From CAUJIW01 sp963205175 (GTDB taxonomy: Bacteria; Pseudomonadota; Alphaproteobacteria; Sphingomonadales; Sphingomonadaceae), in NCBI GenBank assembly GCA_041060555.1, contig JBEUDS010000018.1: a DNA stretch of 64,000 nt; one strand, 5' to 3'. Shown here in pieces: positions 35,546 through 43,814 of this stretch. The translations under genes were made by a program, and so were the position numbers. Within the stretch, counting starts at the first letter, position 1. Each line of letters starts with the position of its first letter. Below the pieces are notes generated by a model. That model was not told where the DNA came from. It made no database searches and worked only from the letters and a program-made list of their open reading frames with translations.

Positions 35546-37381
35546 TCAACCAAGCAGCGCGCGGGAAATCCAGTAGGTGGCGCCGGCGGCTATGTAGGCC
35601 ATCACGAACAGGTAGACGAACATGAAGGTGGTCCAGCGCCAGCCATTGGTCTCGCGGCGGACCACCGCCAGCGTCGACAGACATTGCGGCGCGAACACGT
35701 ACCAGGCGAGGAAGGCGAGTGCCGTTGGCAGCGACCAGGCGGCCCGCAGGGTCTCGACCAGTTGCGCCTCGCCGCCTTGCAGCGCATAGACGGTGCCCAG
35801 AGCACCGACCGCCACCTCGCGCGCGGCCATGCCGGGCACCAGGGCGAGCGCGATCTCCTTGTTGAAGCCGATCGGCGCGAAGATCACATGCAGGCCGTGG
35901 GCGATGGTGCCGGCGATGGAATAGTCGAGAGCTGGGCCGCTGGCGCCTTCCGGCGGCGCCGGGAAGGTCAGCAGCACCCACAGCACGATCATCGAAATCA
36001 GGATGATGGTGCCGGCGCGCTTCAGGAATACCATGGCACGCTGATAGAGGCCGATGACGACGTCGCGCCACACCGGCAGCTGGTACTTCGGCATTTCCAG
36101 CAGGAATGTCTGCGAGGCGCCCTTGACCAGCGAGTTTCGCAGCACCCAGGCGACGACCAGCGCACTGACGATGCCGGCGAGATACAGCACGAACAGCACC
36201 AGCCCCTGCAGGCCGACCGGCCCCAGCACGGCCTTGTTGGGGATGAAGGCGGCGATGATGACGGCATAGACCGGCAGGCGGGCGGAGCAGGTCATCAGGG
36301 GGGCGATCATGATGGTGGTCAGGCGGTCGCGCGGGTTGTCGATGCTGCGGGCGGCCATGATGCCGGGGATGGCGCAGGCGAACGACGACAGCAGCGGAAT
36401 GAATGCCCGGCCGTTGAGGCCGACACGCGCCATGATGCGATCCATCAGGAAGGCGGCGCGGGTCATGTAGCCGGACTGTTCCAGCAGCAGGATGAAGGCG
36501 AACAGGATCAGGATCTGCGGCAGGAACACCACCACCGAGCCAACGCCCGACAGGATGCCGTCGTTGATCAGCGAGCGCAGCAGCCCCTCGGGCAGCGATG
36601 TGGCCACCAGCGTCTGCAGTCCGGCGATACCGTCCTCGATCCAGGTCATCGGCGCTTCGGCCCAGGCGAACACCGCCTGGAAGACGACGAACATCAGGGT
36701 GGCGAGAATCAGGGGGCCGGCGACGGGATGCAGCACCACCCGGTCGACGCTCTGGGTGATCCTGCGGGCCTGACCCTGGGACAGGATGACGTCAGCAGCG
36801 ATGGCGCGCGCTTCCGCCTGCAGGGTGCGGACGTCCGCCGGTGGCAGCGGAGGCGATGCCTCGGCACGATCGATGAGGGCCGGCAGGGCGGCCATCAGAT
36901 CGTCAAGGCCCCGCCGGCGCACCGCCACGGTTGGCACGATGGGCACGCCCAGTGTCGCGCTCAGCCGTTCGAGGTCCAGCTTCAGGCCGTCGCGTTCGGC
37001 GAGGTCCATCATGTTGAGCGCCAGCACGATGGGTACGCCGAGCCGTTTGAGTTCGAGCACGAAGCGCAGGTGATTGCGCAGGTTGGTGGCGTCCACCACG
37101 CACACCATGGCGGCGGGTCTGGTCTCGCCTTCCTGGGTGCCCAGCAGCACCCGCCGGGTAACCTCCTCGTCGGGGCTGCGCGGGGTGAGGCTGTAGGCGC
37201 CGGGCAGGTCGACGAGGTCGATGTCGCGGCCGTCCTTCAGGGTCATGCGGGCGGATTTGCGCTCGACGGTGACGCCCGGATAGTTGCCTACCTTCTGGCG
37301 CGCGCCGGTCAGCGCGTTGAACAACGAGGTCTTGCCGGCGTTGGGGTTGCCGACGACGGCAACCGTTGCGGCGATGCTCAT
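35546..37381 (-). CDS. feoB: Ferrous iron transporter FeoB
   Basis: FeoB imports Fe2+ across the inner membrane. The 611-residue protein has an N-terminal GTPase domain with G1 GNPNAGKTS, G2 NYPGVTVE, G3 DLPG and G4 NMMD, a helical regulatory domain, and a membrane domain with Gate motifs including LLEQSGYMTRAAFLMDR and SFACAIPGIMAAR. It is shorter than E. coli FeoB (773) but within the range of proteobacterial forms. The ATG overlaps the feoA stop by 4 bp. No feoC is adjacent. Confidence 0.96.
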   Translation of the reverse strand: MSIAATVAVVGNPNAGKTSLFNALTGARQKVGNYPGVTVERKSARMTLKDGRDIDLVDLPGAYSLTPRSPDEEVTRRVLLGTQEGETRPAAMVCVVDATNLRNHLRFVLELKRLGVPIVLALNMMDLAERDGLKLDLERLSATLGVPIVPTVAVRRRGLDDLMAALPALIDRAEASPPLPPADVRTLQAEARAIAADVILSQGQARRITQSVDRVVLHPVAGPLILATLMFVVFQAVFAWAEAPMTWIEDGIAGLQTLVATSLPEGLLRSLINDGILSGVGSVVVFLPQILILFAFILLLEQSGYMTRAAFLMDRIMARVGLNGRAFIPLLSSFACAIPGIMAARSIDNPRDRLTTIMIAPLMTCSARLPVYAVIIAAFIPNKAVLGPVGLQGLVLFVLYLAGIVSALVVAWVLRNSLVKGASQTFLLEMPKYQLPVWRDVVIGLYQRAMVFLKRAGTIILISMIVLWVLLTFPAPPEGASGPALDYSIAGTIAHGLHVIFAPIGFNKEIALALVPGMAAREVAVGALGTVYALQGGEAQLVETLRAAWSLPTALAFLAWYVFAPQCLSTLAVVRRETNGWRWTTFMFVYLFVMAYIAAGATYWISRALLG

Positions 37382-37671
37382 TCCGCGGCCTCACGCTTGG
37401 CCAGCATGCCGGCATGTTTCGTTGCGTCGACCTCGACATGGACATGCGCCGCGTCGGCCTGGCGCATGGCGATGACGCAGCCGCCCACCCGCACCGCAAC
37501 GGGGTCGCCACCAAACGGTCCCCGATGCAGCATTTCCACATCGACTCCTTCGTCGAAGCCCATCTCGTGCAGACGCAAGTCGAGATCCCCGGCCGAGGCG
37601 GCCGGATCGATCGCCAATATGGTTGCCCGCTGGCTGGGGCGAAGTGCGCCGAGGGTGGTCGGTCCGGTCAT
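37378..37671 (-). CDS. feoA: Ferrous iron transport protein FeoA
   Basis: FeoA is a small SH3-like cytoplasmic protein needed for FeoB activity. The 97-residue product shows the family pattern with LDLRLHEMGFDEGVDVEMLHRGPFGGDPVAVRVGG split here as RLHEMGFDEG and PFGGDPVAVRV. An extra charged tail follows. It heads feoAB with a 4-bp overlap and has a Fur-like site about 25-40 bp upstream of its start. Confidence 0.93.
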   Translation of the reverse strand: MTGPTTLGALRPSQRATILAIDPAASAGDLDLRLHEMGFDEGVDVEMLHRGPFGGDPVAVRVGGCVIAMRQADAAHVHVEVDATKHAGMLAKREAAE

Positions 37672-37691
37672 TCACTGCTTCCAAACGAATG

Positions 37692-37721
37692 TTGTTGCGA
37701 ACAATTATCAAAACGTTTGAT
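37692..37721. promoter_or_regulatory. Candidate Fur site and inverted repeats before feoAB
   Basis: TGCGAAC-A-ATTATCA at 37696-37710 has a perfect right half of the 7-1-7 Fur pattern (ATTATCA). Around it, TTGTT-GCG-AACAA (37692-37704) and ATCAAA-ACG-TTTGAT (37707-37721) are two tandem inverted repeats. They lie 21-50 bp upstream of the feoA start. Iron repression by Fur, or another iron regulator of alphaproteobacteria, is inferred. Confidence 0.5.
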
Positions 37722-37794
37722 CAGGGTCGAGTCCCGTCTTCGCGTCGTACGGTGGTCGGCGATGAAAATCAGGCGGGGCGTGTGCGGCGTGGGG

Positions 37795-38481
37795 TCAGGA
37801 TGCGGGATAGCGCAGCCGTCCGAGGAAGCGGCTGAGGCTCGGCAGGCGGGCCTGGCTCTCCCGCAAGCGATACTTGAAGGTCTCGAAACGAATGATGCCG
37901 TCCAGCCGGCGATCGAGGAAGGCCAACGTTTCCGCCTGATCGTCCGACTCGTCGTCGAGCCACACCGCAAGGGTGGCGGCGTAAACGCCGCCCAGTGTCA
38001 GCCGCTTGGTATAGTGGTTGAAGTCTGTCGCCGTGTCGCCGGCCAGCCGCCACATGGTGTCGGCGGTCCGCCACAGCAGGCGGGCCCCACGCATTGCGTT
38101 GGCGGGCAGTGCAAGCACAGCCAGTGCCCGGCGAATCGCTTCGCGGTGCGGCGCGGCCTGGGCCAGCCGGGTGGTGATGCACAACCGGATGCGGGCGCGA
38201 ATCTTTAGGCTCGCCAGGGTTGCCGGATCGAGCGTGTCAGCCATGTCGGCATCCGCCCTGGCAATAAAGCCGGCGATCATGTCAATGGCCCCGCCAGGGA
38301 AGACGAGCGCGGCCCGGTCGGCGGGAATGCCGAGGTCGTCCGCTGCGCGCGCCAGCGCCTGCGGGGTCCAGCCATCGAAGGGCACATGCGGCAGTACCGC
38401 GTCGATCAGGCGTGGCGCCAGGTCGTCCAGCGTCAGGTCGTCCGGCGGCGTCAGGTCGGGGGTGGCCGAGGGCATTGTCAT
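37795..38481 (-). CDS. COQ9-family ubiquinone biosynthesis protein
   Basis: COQ9-type proteins bind lipids and assist COQ7-type hydroxylation in ubiquinone synthesis. The 228-residue product has a TetR-like N-terminal region (about 25-95; PFDGWTPQALARAADDLGI, FPGGAIDMIAGFI) and the COQ9 helical domain with TADTMWRLAGDTATDFNHYTKR, split as TADTMWRLAGD and DFNHYTKR. It is found in alphaproteobacteria and mitochondria. It is a single gene, divergent from rpsU. Whether ubiquinone synthesis needs it here is unknown. Confidence 0.9.
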   Translation of the reverse strand: MTMPSATPDLTPPDDLTLDDLAPRLIDAVLPHVPFDGWTPQALARAADDLGIPADRAALVFPGGAIDMIAGFIARADADMADTLDPATLASLKIRARIRLCITTRLAQAAPHREAIRRALAVLALPANAMRGARLLWRTADTMWRLAGDTATDFNHYTKRLTLGGVYAATLAVWLDDESDDQAETLAFLDRRLDGIIRFETFKYRLRESQARLPSLSRFLGRLRYPAS

Positions 38482-38638
38482 GAGTCAGTATATAGCCTGC
38501 AACCGCAGGCCTGTGGAAAGGCCAATTGCCGCAGATTCGAGGCTTCACAGACAGCCCCTGTTCTGATAGGGAGGCCGCTCGCGTCGTGGGCGGACGGCTC
38601 TCGGCGAACCTATTCCGATTGGAGAGAGACGGCTCTTT

Positions 38639-38848
38639 ATGCAAATTATCGTTCGCGACAACAACGTCGACCAGGCCCTGCGCGCGCTGAAGAAGAAGCT
38701 GCAGCGCGAAGGTGTGTACCGGGAGATGAAGCTTCGGCGCCATTACGAGAAGCCCTCGGAAAAGCGCGCCCGCGAACGTGCCGCCGCTGTCCGCCGCGCC
38801 CGCAAGCTGGAGCGCAAGCGCCAGGAACGTGACGGCGCCAGCCGTTAA
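38639..38848 (+). CDS. rpsU: 30S ribosomal protein S21
   Basis: The 69-residue, very basic protein has the S21 start MQIIVRDNNVDQALRALKKK and the RREGVYREMKLRRHYEKP-type middle (here LQREGVYREMKLRRHYEKP). It acts in initiation on the 30S subunit. GGAGAGAGACGG precedes the ATG. It is followed by a strong terminator and then the FKBP gene. Confidence 0.97.
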   Translation: MQIIVRDNNVDQALRALKKKLQREGVYREMKLRRHYEKPSEKRARERAAAVRRARKLERKRQERDGASR

Positions 38849-38870
38849 GACGCGGATCGTGACTGGCGGG

Positions 38871-38895
38871 AGCCGCCCCTGACGGGCGGCTTTCG
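38871..38895 (+). terminator. Terminator of rpsU
   Basis: AGCCGCCC pairs with GGGCGGCT around a 5-nt loop, followed by TTCGTC. It is 23 bp past the rpsU stop and may only partly stop transcription into the FKBP gene. Confidence 0.65.
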
Positions 38896-38928
38896 TCATT
38901 TGACAGCAGTGGTGAGTGGGGGGCCGTG

Positions 38929-39444
38929 ATGGCGCGTTGGATCGTCCTTCTGGGTGCGTTGATCGTGGGTGCCGTCGTGCTGGCGCGTGTGCTGCAACCG
39001 TCATCATTGCATCAGGAGGCCGCCGGCCGGGCTTTCCTGGCCGAGAATGCCCGCAAGCCCGGCGTCGTGATCCTCGACTCGGGCCTTCAGATCGAGACGC
39101 TGCGTCCTGGTCAGGGTGACAAACCGCGTCCGCAGGACATGGTGATGGTCCACTACAAGGGCTGGCTGGTCGACGGCACCGAGTTCGACTCCAGCTATGC
39201 CCGTGGCGAGCCGGCTGTTTTTGGCGTCGGCGATGTCATTCCCGGCTGGTCGGAGGGGCTGCAGCAGATGCAGCCGGGCGGCAAGTACCGTCTCTTTATC
39301 CCCAGCGATCTGGCCTATGGGCCGGAAGGAGCGGGCGGCGTGATTCCGCCCAATGCGGTGCTGTCGTTTGAGGTGGAGTTGTTGGCCGTGAAGCCGTTGC
39401 CTCTTCCGTCGGCGTCACCCGGTGCGGCGGCGCCTCAGCAGTAA
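38929..39444 (+). CDS. FKBP-type peptidyl-prolyl isomerase, membrane-anchored
   Basis: This 171-residue protein catalyses proline isomerisation, probably in the periplasm. It has an N-terminal membrane anchor or uncleaved signal (about 3-22; WIVLLGALIVGAVVLARVL) and an FKBP_C domain (about 55-160) with VMVHYKGWLVDGTEFDSSY, FGVGDVIPGWSEGLQQM and LAYGPEGAGGVIPPN. The key aromatic and Asp positions of the drug-binding pocket are present. The ATG at 38929 was preferred over the GTG at 38926. Its substrate is unknown. Confidence 0.92.
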   Translation: MARWIVLLGALIVGAVVLARVLQPSSLHQEAAGRAFLAENARKPGVVILDSGLQIETLRPGQGDKPRPQDMVMVHYKGWLVDGTEFDSSYARGEPAVFGVGDVIPGWSEGLQQMQPGGKYRLFIPSDLAYGPEGAGGVIPPNAVLSFEVELLAVKPLPLPSASPGAAAPQQ

Positions 39445-39470
39445 TCCCTCGGATCGCGGCAAGTCAGAAG

Positions 39471-39499
39471 CCCGGGCCCCCGTCAGGCCCGGGTTTTTT
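39471..39499 (+). terminator. Rho-independent terminator of the FKBP gene
   Basis: CCCGGGCC pairs with GGCCCGGG around a 7-nt loop (39471-39493), followed by a six-T run at 39494-39499. It lies 26 bp past the stop. Confidence 0.85.
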
Positions 39500-39519
39500 G
39501 CGTCGTGCTGGGGGGGGCG

Positions 39520-39897
39520 TCAGCGAGGGCGGAAGAGTGCCGCCGGCAGCAGCAGGCTGAGCCAGCCCAGGATCATCAGGCTGCCTCCCGCGGGGGCGGC
39601 CATTGGAAACAGGCGGTATCCGGCCAGTTCGCGCAGGGCGACATCACCGGCAAACAACAGTGCACCCAGCGTGATTGTCCATCCAGACAGGCGCAGCAGC
39701 GCGGCGGTGCGAGCCGATATCGGTAACGTGCTGCCCAAAGCCAGCGTGACGCCGGTGGCGGCGTGCAGGATTGCCATGGTGGCAGCCGTGCCAAGCGCCG
39801 GTGTCTGCACCGCGTGGGCGGCGACCGCCGCCAGTGCCACGCCAGCGCCGCCCAACCCGGCACCGGTGGCCAGCAGCAGGCGTGCCGAGACGTGCAT
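39520..39897 (-). CDS. DUF423 (TMEM256/YgdD-like) membrane protein
   Basis: The 125-residue protein has four predicted membrane helices and the DUF423 pattern: GAGLGGAGVALAAVAAHAV, MAILHAATGVTLALGS and FPMAAPAGGSLMILGWLSLL. The family is widespread in bacteria and mitochondria, with no settled role. The ATG at 39897 shares its position with the stop region of rcdA, so the two genes are tightly packed on the minus strand. Confidence 0.88.
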   Translation of the reverse strand: MHVSARLLLATGAGLGGAGVALAAVAAHAVQTPALGTAATMAILHAATGVTLALGSTLPISARTAALLRLSGWTITLGALLFAGDVALRELAGYRLFPMAAPAGGSLMILGWLSLLLPAALFRPR

Positions 39898-40367
39898 CAG
39901 AAGGCGCGTTCCAGGCGGTCGAGCAACTGGCGCGCGGGACTGGCGGCGGCACTTTCCTCATGCATCTGCTCTTCCAGCCGGTGGACCCGTTCGTAGAGGT
40001 CCTGGCTGCGGCGGATCAGGGTGAGCGCGAACGACGGCAATGCCGACAGGCGGGGGTCGGTGCGCTCGTCGGAAATCGAGGCGCGTCCCAGCTTGCGGTC
40101 GGGGTGATCAGCCTCGGCTTCACTCATTTCGCCGGCGGCCACCGCCTTGCGCACCAGCAGCCATGAAATGACATGCATGATACGGGTGGTGACCTTCAGC
40201 GACTCGCAGGAGAATACCACCCGGTCCATCGGCTCCAGCCGTTTGCGGTCCCACTGGCCGATCTTCTCGAAATAGCCACGGGCTTCGTCGGCAAGCTCCA
40301 TGGCTTCGCTGTACAGCGAGTCCACCAGCAGCGGCGTCAGGGACGCCTGGGGTCGATCGTCGGCCAT
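39897..40367 (-). CDS. rcdA: RcdA-like cell-cycle adaptor (DUF1465)
   Basis: RcdA is a ClpXP adaptor helping deliver CtrA and other substrates in Caulobacter. The 156-residue protein matches DUF1465: LTPLLVDSLYSEAMELADEAR at the N-terminus (shown in part as SLYSEAMELADEAR), FSCESLKVTTRIMHVISWLL in the middle and RSQDLYERVHRLEEQM near the end. Three long helices are expected. The true ATG is at 40367, at the start of MADDRPQ; a longer frame upstream is not real. The degradation role in this organism is inferred from the family. Confidence 0.88.
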   Translation of the reverse strand: MADDRPQASLTPLLVDSLYSEAMELADEARGYFEKIGQWDRKRLEPMDRVVFSCESLKVTTRIMHVISWLLVRKAVAAGEMSEAEADHPDRKLGRASISDERTDPRLSALPSFALTLIRRSQDLYERVHRLEEQMHEESAAASPARQLLDRLERAF

Positions 40368-40409
40368 GACCTGACTATGCCCACAGAATGCCGCAGGCGA
40401 CAACCACCT

Positions 40410-40439
40410 CTTGAAAGAAAGAGAGTTAATGCCCAACTT
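40410..40439 (+). promoter_or_regulatory. Candidate RpoH (heat-shock sigma) promoter
   Basis: CTTGAAA at 40410-40416, 15 bp, then CCCAACTT at 40432-40439 fits the sigma-32 type -35/-10 pattern of alphaproteobacterial RpoH promoters. The transcript would start just before the ROSE leader of hsp20, which lies directly downstream. Confidence 0.55.
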
Positions 40440-40538
40440 GAAAATCGTCGGGTGCCGCAAGTGGCGGGCTCGATGCTCAAGAAACCTGGCCCCTGTGGCA
40501 GGTATTGAAGCCAATTGCTCAAAGAGGAGAATAGGCTT
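40440..40538 (+). promoter_or_regulatory. ROSE-type RNA thermometer
   Basis: The roughly 100-nt leader before hsp20 ends with TTGCTC-AAA-GAGGAG (40515-40529), which folds the ribosome-binding AGGAG against TTGCT. The pairing leaves a G-G pair (40517 with 40527), which is the diagnostic feature of ROSE thermometers. A preceding hairpin (ACCTG ... CAGGT near 40485-40503) fits the multi-hairpin layout. ROSE elements are known before small heat-shock genes of alphaproteobacteria. Warming would melt the last stem and allow translation. Confidence 0.7.
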
Positions 40539-41015
40539 ATGCGTGCTTCCGACTTTGCTCCGTTGCTCCGGTCTTCCATCGGATTTGAAAATCTCAATCG
40601 ACTTGTCGATTTCGCTACTCGGGTTGATGGTGCCGATAACGCTTATCCGCCCTACAATATCGAGAAAGTGAGTGAGGACGAGTATCGTGTTTCTTTGGCG
40701 GTCGCCGGGTTCAGCGCCGATGAACTGGATGTCACCACCCAGGAGAACACGCTCATCATTACGGGTCGCGGCAAGGAGGAGGCCAGCGGTCAGACGCGGA
40801 CCTTCCTGCATCGCGGTATCGCCAAGCGGGCGTTCGAGCGCCGGTTCCAGTTGGCTGACACCATCAAGGTGACCAACGCCAGCTATGCCGACGGCCTGCT
40901 CAACGTTGAGCTTGTACGCGTGGTGCCCGAGCACAAGAAGCCCCGCAAGATCGAGATCGCCGCTGCGGTTCCGGCGGCCTCGGTCATCGAGGGTCAGCGA
41001 CTGGCGGCCGAATAG
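40539..41015 (+). CDS. Small heat-shock protein Hsp20/IbpA type
   Basis: The 158-residue chaperone binds unfolding proteins and keeps them refoldable. It has the N-terminal LRSSIGFENLNRLVDF, an alpha-crystallin domain (about 38-130; YPPYNIEKVSEDEYRVSLAVAGF, shown in part as EDEYRVSLAVAGF, and FERRFQLADTIKVTNASY) and a short C-terminal tail. The ATG at 40539 follows AGGAG with 9-nt spacing, and the upstream ROSE leader and RpoH-like promoter indicate heat control at both transcription and translation. Confidence 0.95.
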   Translation: MRASDFAPLLRSSIGFENLNRLVDFATRVDGADNAYPPYNIEKVSEDEYRVSLAVAGFSADELDVTTQENTLIITGRGKEEASGQTRTFLHRGIAKRAFERRFQLADTIKVTNASYADGLLNVELVRVVPEHKKPRKIEIAAAVPAASVIEGQRLAAE

Positions 41016-41057
41016 AGACAGCTTTCAGTTCGTCTTCCCCTGTTACCTTGACCTTGC

Positions 41058-41090
41058 GGCTCCCGGACTCGGTTCGGGAGCCGGTTTTCT
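41058..41090 (+). terminator. Rho-independent terminator of hsp20
   Basis: GGCTCCCG (41058-41065) pairs with CGGGAGCC (41075-41082) around a 9-nt loop, followed by GGTTTTCT. It lies 43 bp past the stop. Confidence 0.8.
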
Positions 41091-41176
41091 TGTTGGCGGT
41101 ACGGCCAACCGTATGTCCGCCCCGGTGCCCGCTCGTGTGCCGGGCGTCGCCGCGCATGGTCAGGCGCGATCATGAT

Positions 41177-41191
41177 TGCAAATGAGTTGCA
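41177..41191. promoter_or_regulatory. Candidate Fur-like site before the receptor/di-haem pair
   Basis: TGCAAAT-G-AGTTGCA has a 7-1-7 layout with the perfect outer inverted repeat TGCAA-n5-TTGCA. It lies 114 bp upstream of the receptor start, within an AT-rich promoter region. It resembles the Fur pattern and the sites before feoAB and tonB. Confidence 0.5.
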
Positions 41192-41304
41192 TGACTATTC
41201 CTATATGTCTATCTGTTCTTGCGAATCGGTCGCATTCTCTATTTCGGATCGGAATGATCGGAAAAATGCGGCTTGCGGTTGATGATGTTCGTCAGGGGGC
41301 GAAA

Positions 41305-43788
41305 ATGCGTGTGACGGTATCGAAGTTGGCACTGGTGAGCGTGATGCTGCTGCCGGTGGGCGTGGCCCGGGCAGCGGAAGGCGATCGACTGCCGCAGGTG
41401 ACGGTGGAGGAGACCGCCAAGGCTCCATCGGCTTACAAGATCGGCGATCCCATCGATTCCGGCACCACCAGCATCGATCGCGCGGCGATCGATGCGCGCA
41501 ATTCGGGTAACGGCGACGCCAACGAACTGCTGAAGGTGCTGCCGCATGTGCAGTTCGACCGCAATCAGGCCAGTGGTAATCGTGCCGATATCCGCGATCT
41601 GCGGCCCGCCGACATCTCCATCTCCGGCGGCCGCTTCTACGACAACTTCATCTCGGTCGATGGTGTGGGCGTCAATTCCCGTCTTGACGTCACCAACGAC
41701 AACCCGGCCGATGCCCAGGACGTGGCGGGCGTCAGCGCCCAGACCGTCTGGGTGGATGCCGATCTGGTGGGGTCGATCACGCTGCGTGACAGCAATGTCT
41801 CCGCGGAATATGGCGGTTTCACCGGCGGCGTGCTGGAGATCGAGACCCGCGATCCCGGTGACCGGGTGGGGGCGTCGGTGGGCATCGCCTGCACCAGCGA
41901 GGATTTCACCAAGTTCGAACTGGACCGCGAGACCAGGGCGTCGCTGAGCGAGCCCTATCCCAGCAAGCCGTCGTTCGAGAAATGCCGCTACACCGGATCG
42001 GTCGACCTGCCGGCCAGCGAGAAGGTCAAATTCCTGTTCGCGGCCAGCGAACAGAGCGCCAAGGTCACCAACGAGTGGTCGGCCTATTATGGCGGCGGCA
42101 ACTACGTGACCGAAAGCCACAAGCGCGAGTTTCTCGGCAAGGCGGTCATCACCCTGTCCGACAGTCTGACGCTGCGGGCCGAGGCCAAGTATGCGCCCTA
42201 TTCCGAGGAGTCGTCGATCAACAACTCGCGCAATGCCTATGTTGAGAGCCAGGGCGGCGGTACCACCGCCCGGCTGCGGCTGGATGGCACGCGCGGCGAG
42301 GCGAGCTGGCAGCTGGAGGCGAGCTACGCCCGGTCGGTGACCGACCGCAACGCGCCCAACGGCTCCTACAGCTGGTCGTCGGCCGCCAGCGCGATCGACT
42401 GGTGCACGCTGTCGAGCTGCAGCGAGGGCGGCCATGGCGACATCGATCAGCGCCAGGAGGACATGGTGGTGAAAGGCCAGTGGCAGCAGCCGCTGGGCAT
42501 CGGCGAGTGGCGCGCCGGTTTCAATTATGGCCATGTCTCGGCCGACAAGCAGCGGCTGGAGGACCTCTACCAGTACAGCCGCGGCACCTACGACACCCGC
42601 ACGGTCTGCGCCGATGCCAGCGACACCGCCTGCATCACGGGCCAGATCGCGCTTGCCCAGTACAACTATTATGCCGCCTATCATGCCAAGGTGAACCTCG
42701 ACAGCATCGGCGCCTGGACCGAATACCAGTTCAGTCTCGCCGACCTGACGGTGCGTGCCGGCCTGCGCTATGACCATGAAAGCTTTCTCGGCAACCACAA
42801 TGTCGCGCCGCGTCTGTCGGCGAGCTATGCGCTGCCACTGGGCCTCAACCTGACCTTCGGCGCCAATCGCTATTACAGCCGCAGCTTCCTGTCCTACGCG
42901 ATCATGGAGCAGATGCCGGATACCTACATCTACCGCCGTACCGGCACGCTGACCAACGGCTCACTGGTGTTCTCCGACAACTGGACGCTCTACCAGCACA
43001 CCCGCCCGGCGCAATATTCCAGCGCCGATTTGAAGACGCCCTATTCCGACGAACTGACGGGCGCGCTCATGGGCCAGGCGCTTGGTGGTCAATTCCGCCT
43101 GAAGGGCGTCATCCGACACAACAAGGATGAGTTCTCTCGCTCGCTGAACGAGATCGTCAGCTACGATCGGGAGACGGGCGGCACCTCGGTGCACGCCAGC
43201 TATGACCTCACCAACGACGGCGGCACGCGTTACCGCAGCCTGTCAGCCGAATGGGTCGGCCAGTTCGGCCGCCATGCGCTGGCGTTCAACGTGCAGTGGG
43301 AAAAGACTCGCACCACCAACGACGACTACTGGGAAACCTATGAGGAAGACGCGTTCGACATCGACTATGTCGTCTTCAACGGCGCTGTGATCAGCGAGCG
43401 CGAACTGCGCTGGAACAACCGTCGCGCCAATTACGGCGGCTCCTGGAAGGCGACGGCCGACTGGACCTCGGTGTGGCTGGATGACCGCCTGAGCGTCAAT
43501 CTGAACGCCCAGTGGCGGGACAAGTATCGCCGGCTGGAGGACACCGGCGTCAACACGAGCATCGATGGCGTAACCTATGACGTGTACGACTGGGTGCGTT
43601 ACAAGTCGCTGGTGACCGTGAACATGAATGTGATGGCCGACATCATGCGCAGCCGCTTTGGGCGCCTGATCGGTGAAGTGCGGGTGACGAATCTGCTCTC
43701 CAATGCCGTGGATACCGACACGGTCACGACGTCCGAGCCCTACGAGATCGGCCGCGCCGTATGGTTGGGCCTGCGGTACAAATATTGA
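41305..43788 (+). CDS. TonB-dependent outer-membrane receptor
   Basis: The 827-residue receptor has a signal peptide (about 1-22), a plug domain (about 30-200; NELLKVLPHVQFDRNQ and GGFTGGVLEIETRDPGDRVG, shown in parts) and a beta-barrel with the terminal aromatic KY. The usual TonB box is not obvious; PQVTVEETAK is the nearest stretch. It does not match ZnuD, FecA or heme receptors by any motif I can see, so the ligand is unknown. GGGGGCG precedes the ATG at 41305. It overlaps or abuts the di-haem gene and is likely co-transcribed with it. Confidence 0.88.
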   Translation: MRVTVSKLALVSVMLLPVGVARAAEGDRLPQVTVEETAKAPSAYKIGDPIDSGTTSIDRAAIDARNSGNGDANELLKVLPHVQFDRNQASGNRADIRDLRPADISISGGRFYDNFISVDGVGVNSRLDVTNDNPADAQDVAGVSAQTVWVDADLVGSITLRDSNVSAEYGGFTGGVLEIETRDPGDRVGASVGIACTSEDFTKFELDRETRASLSEPYPSKPSFEKCRYTGSVDLPASEKVKFLFAASEQSAKVTNEWSAYYGGGNYVTESHKREFLGKAVITLSDSLTLRAEAKYAPYSEESSINNSRNAYVESQGGGTTARLRLDGTRGEASWQLEASYARSVTDRNAPNGSYSWSSAASAIDWCTLSSCSEGGHGDIDQRQEDMVVKGQWQQPLGIGEWRAGFNYGHVSADKQRLEDLYQYSRGTYDTRTVCADASDTACITGQIALAQYNYYAAYHAKVNLDSIGAWTEYQFSLADLTVRAGLRYDHESFLGNHNVAPRLSASYALPLGLNLTFGANRYYSRSFLSYAIMEQMPDTYIYRRTGTLTNGSLVFSDNWTLYQHTRPAQYSSADLKTPYSDELTGALMGQALGGQFRLKGVIRHNKDEFSRSLNEIVSYDRETGGTSVHASYDLTNDGGTRYRSLSAEWVGQFGRHALAFNVQWEKTRTTNDDYWETYEEDAFDIDYVVFNGAVISERELRWNNRRANYGGSWKATADWTSVWLDDRLSVNLNAQWRDKYRRLEDTGVNTSIDGVTYDVYDWVRYKSLVTVNMNVMADIMRSRFGRLIGEVRVTNLLSNAVDTDTVTTSEPYEIGRAVWLGLRYKY

Positions 43789-43814
43789 TGCGCGGCGCGC
43801 GGAGTGAGGCGGAG

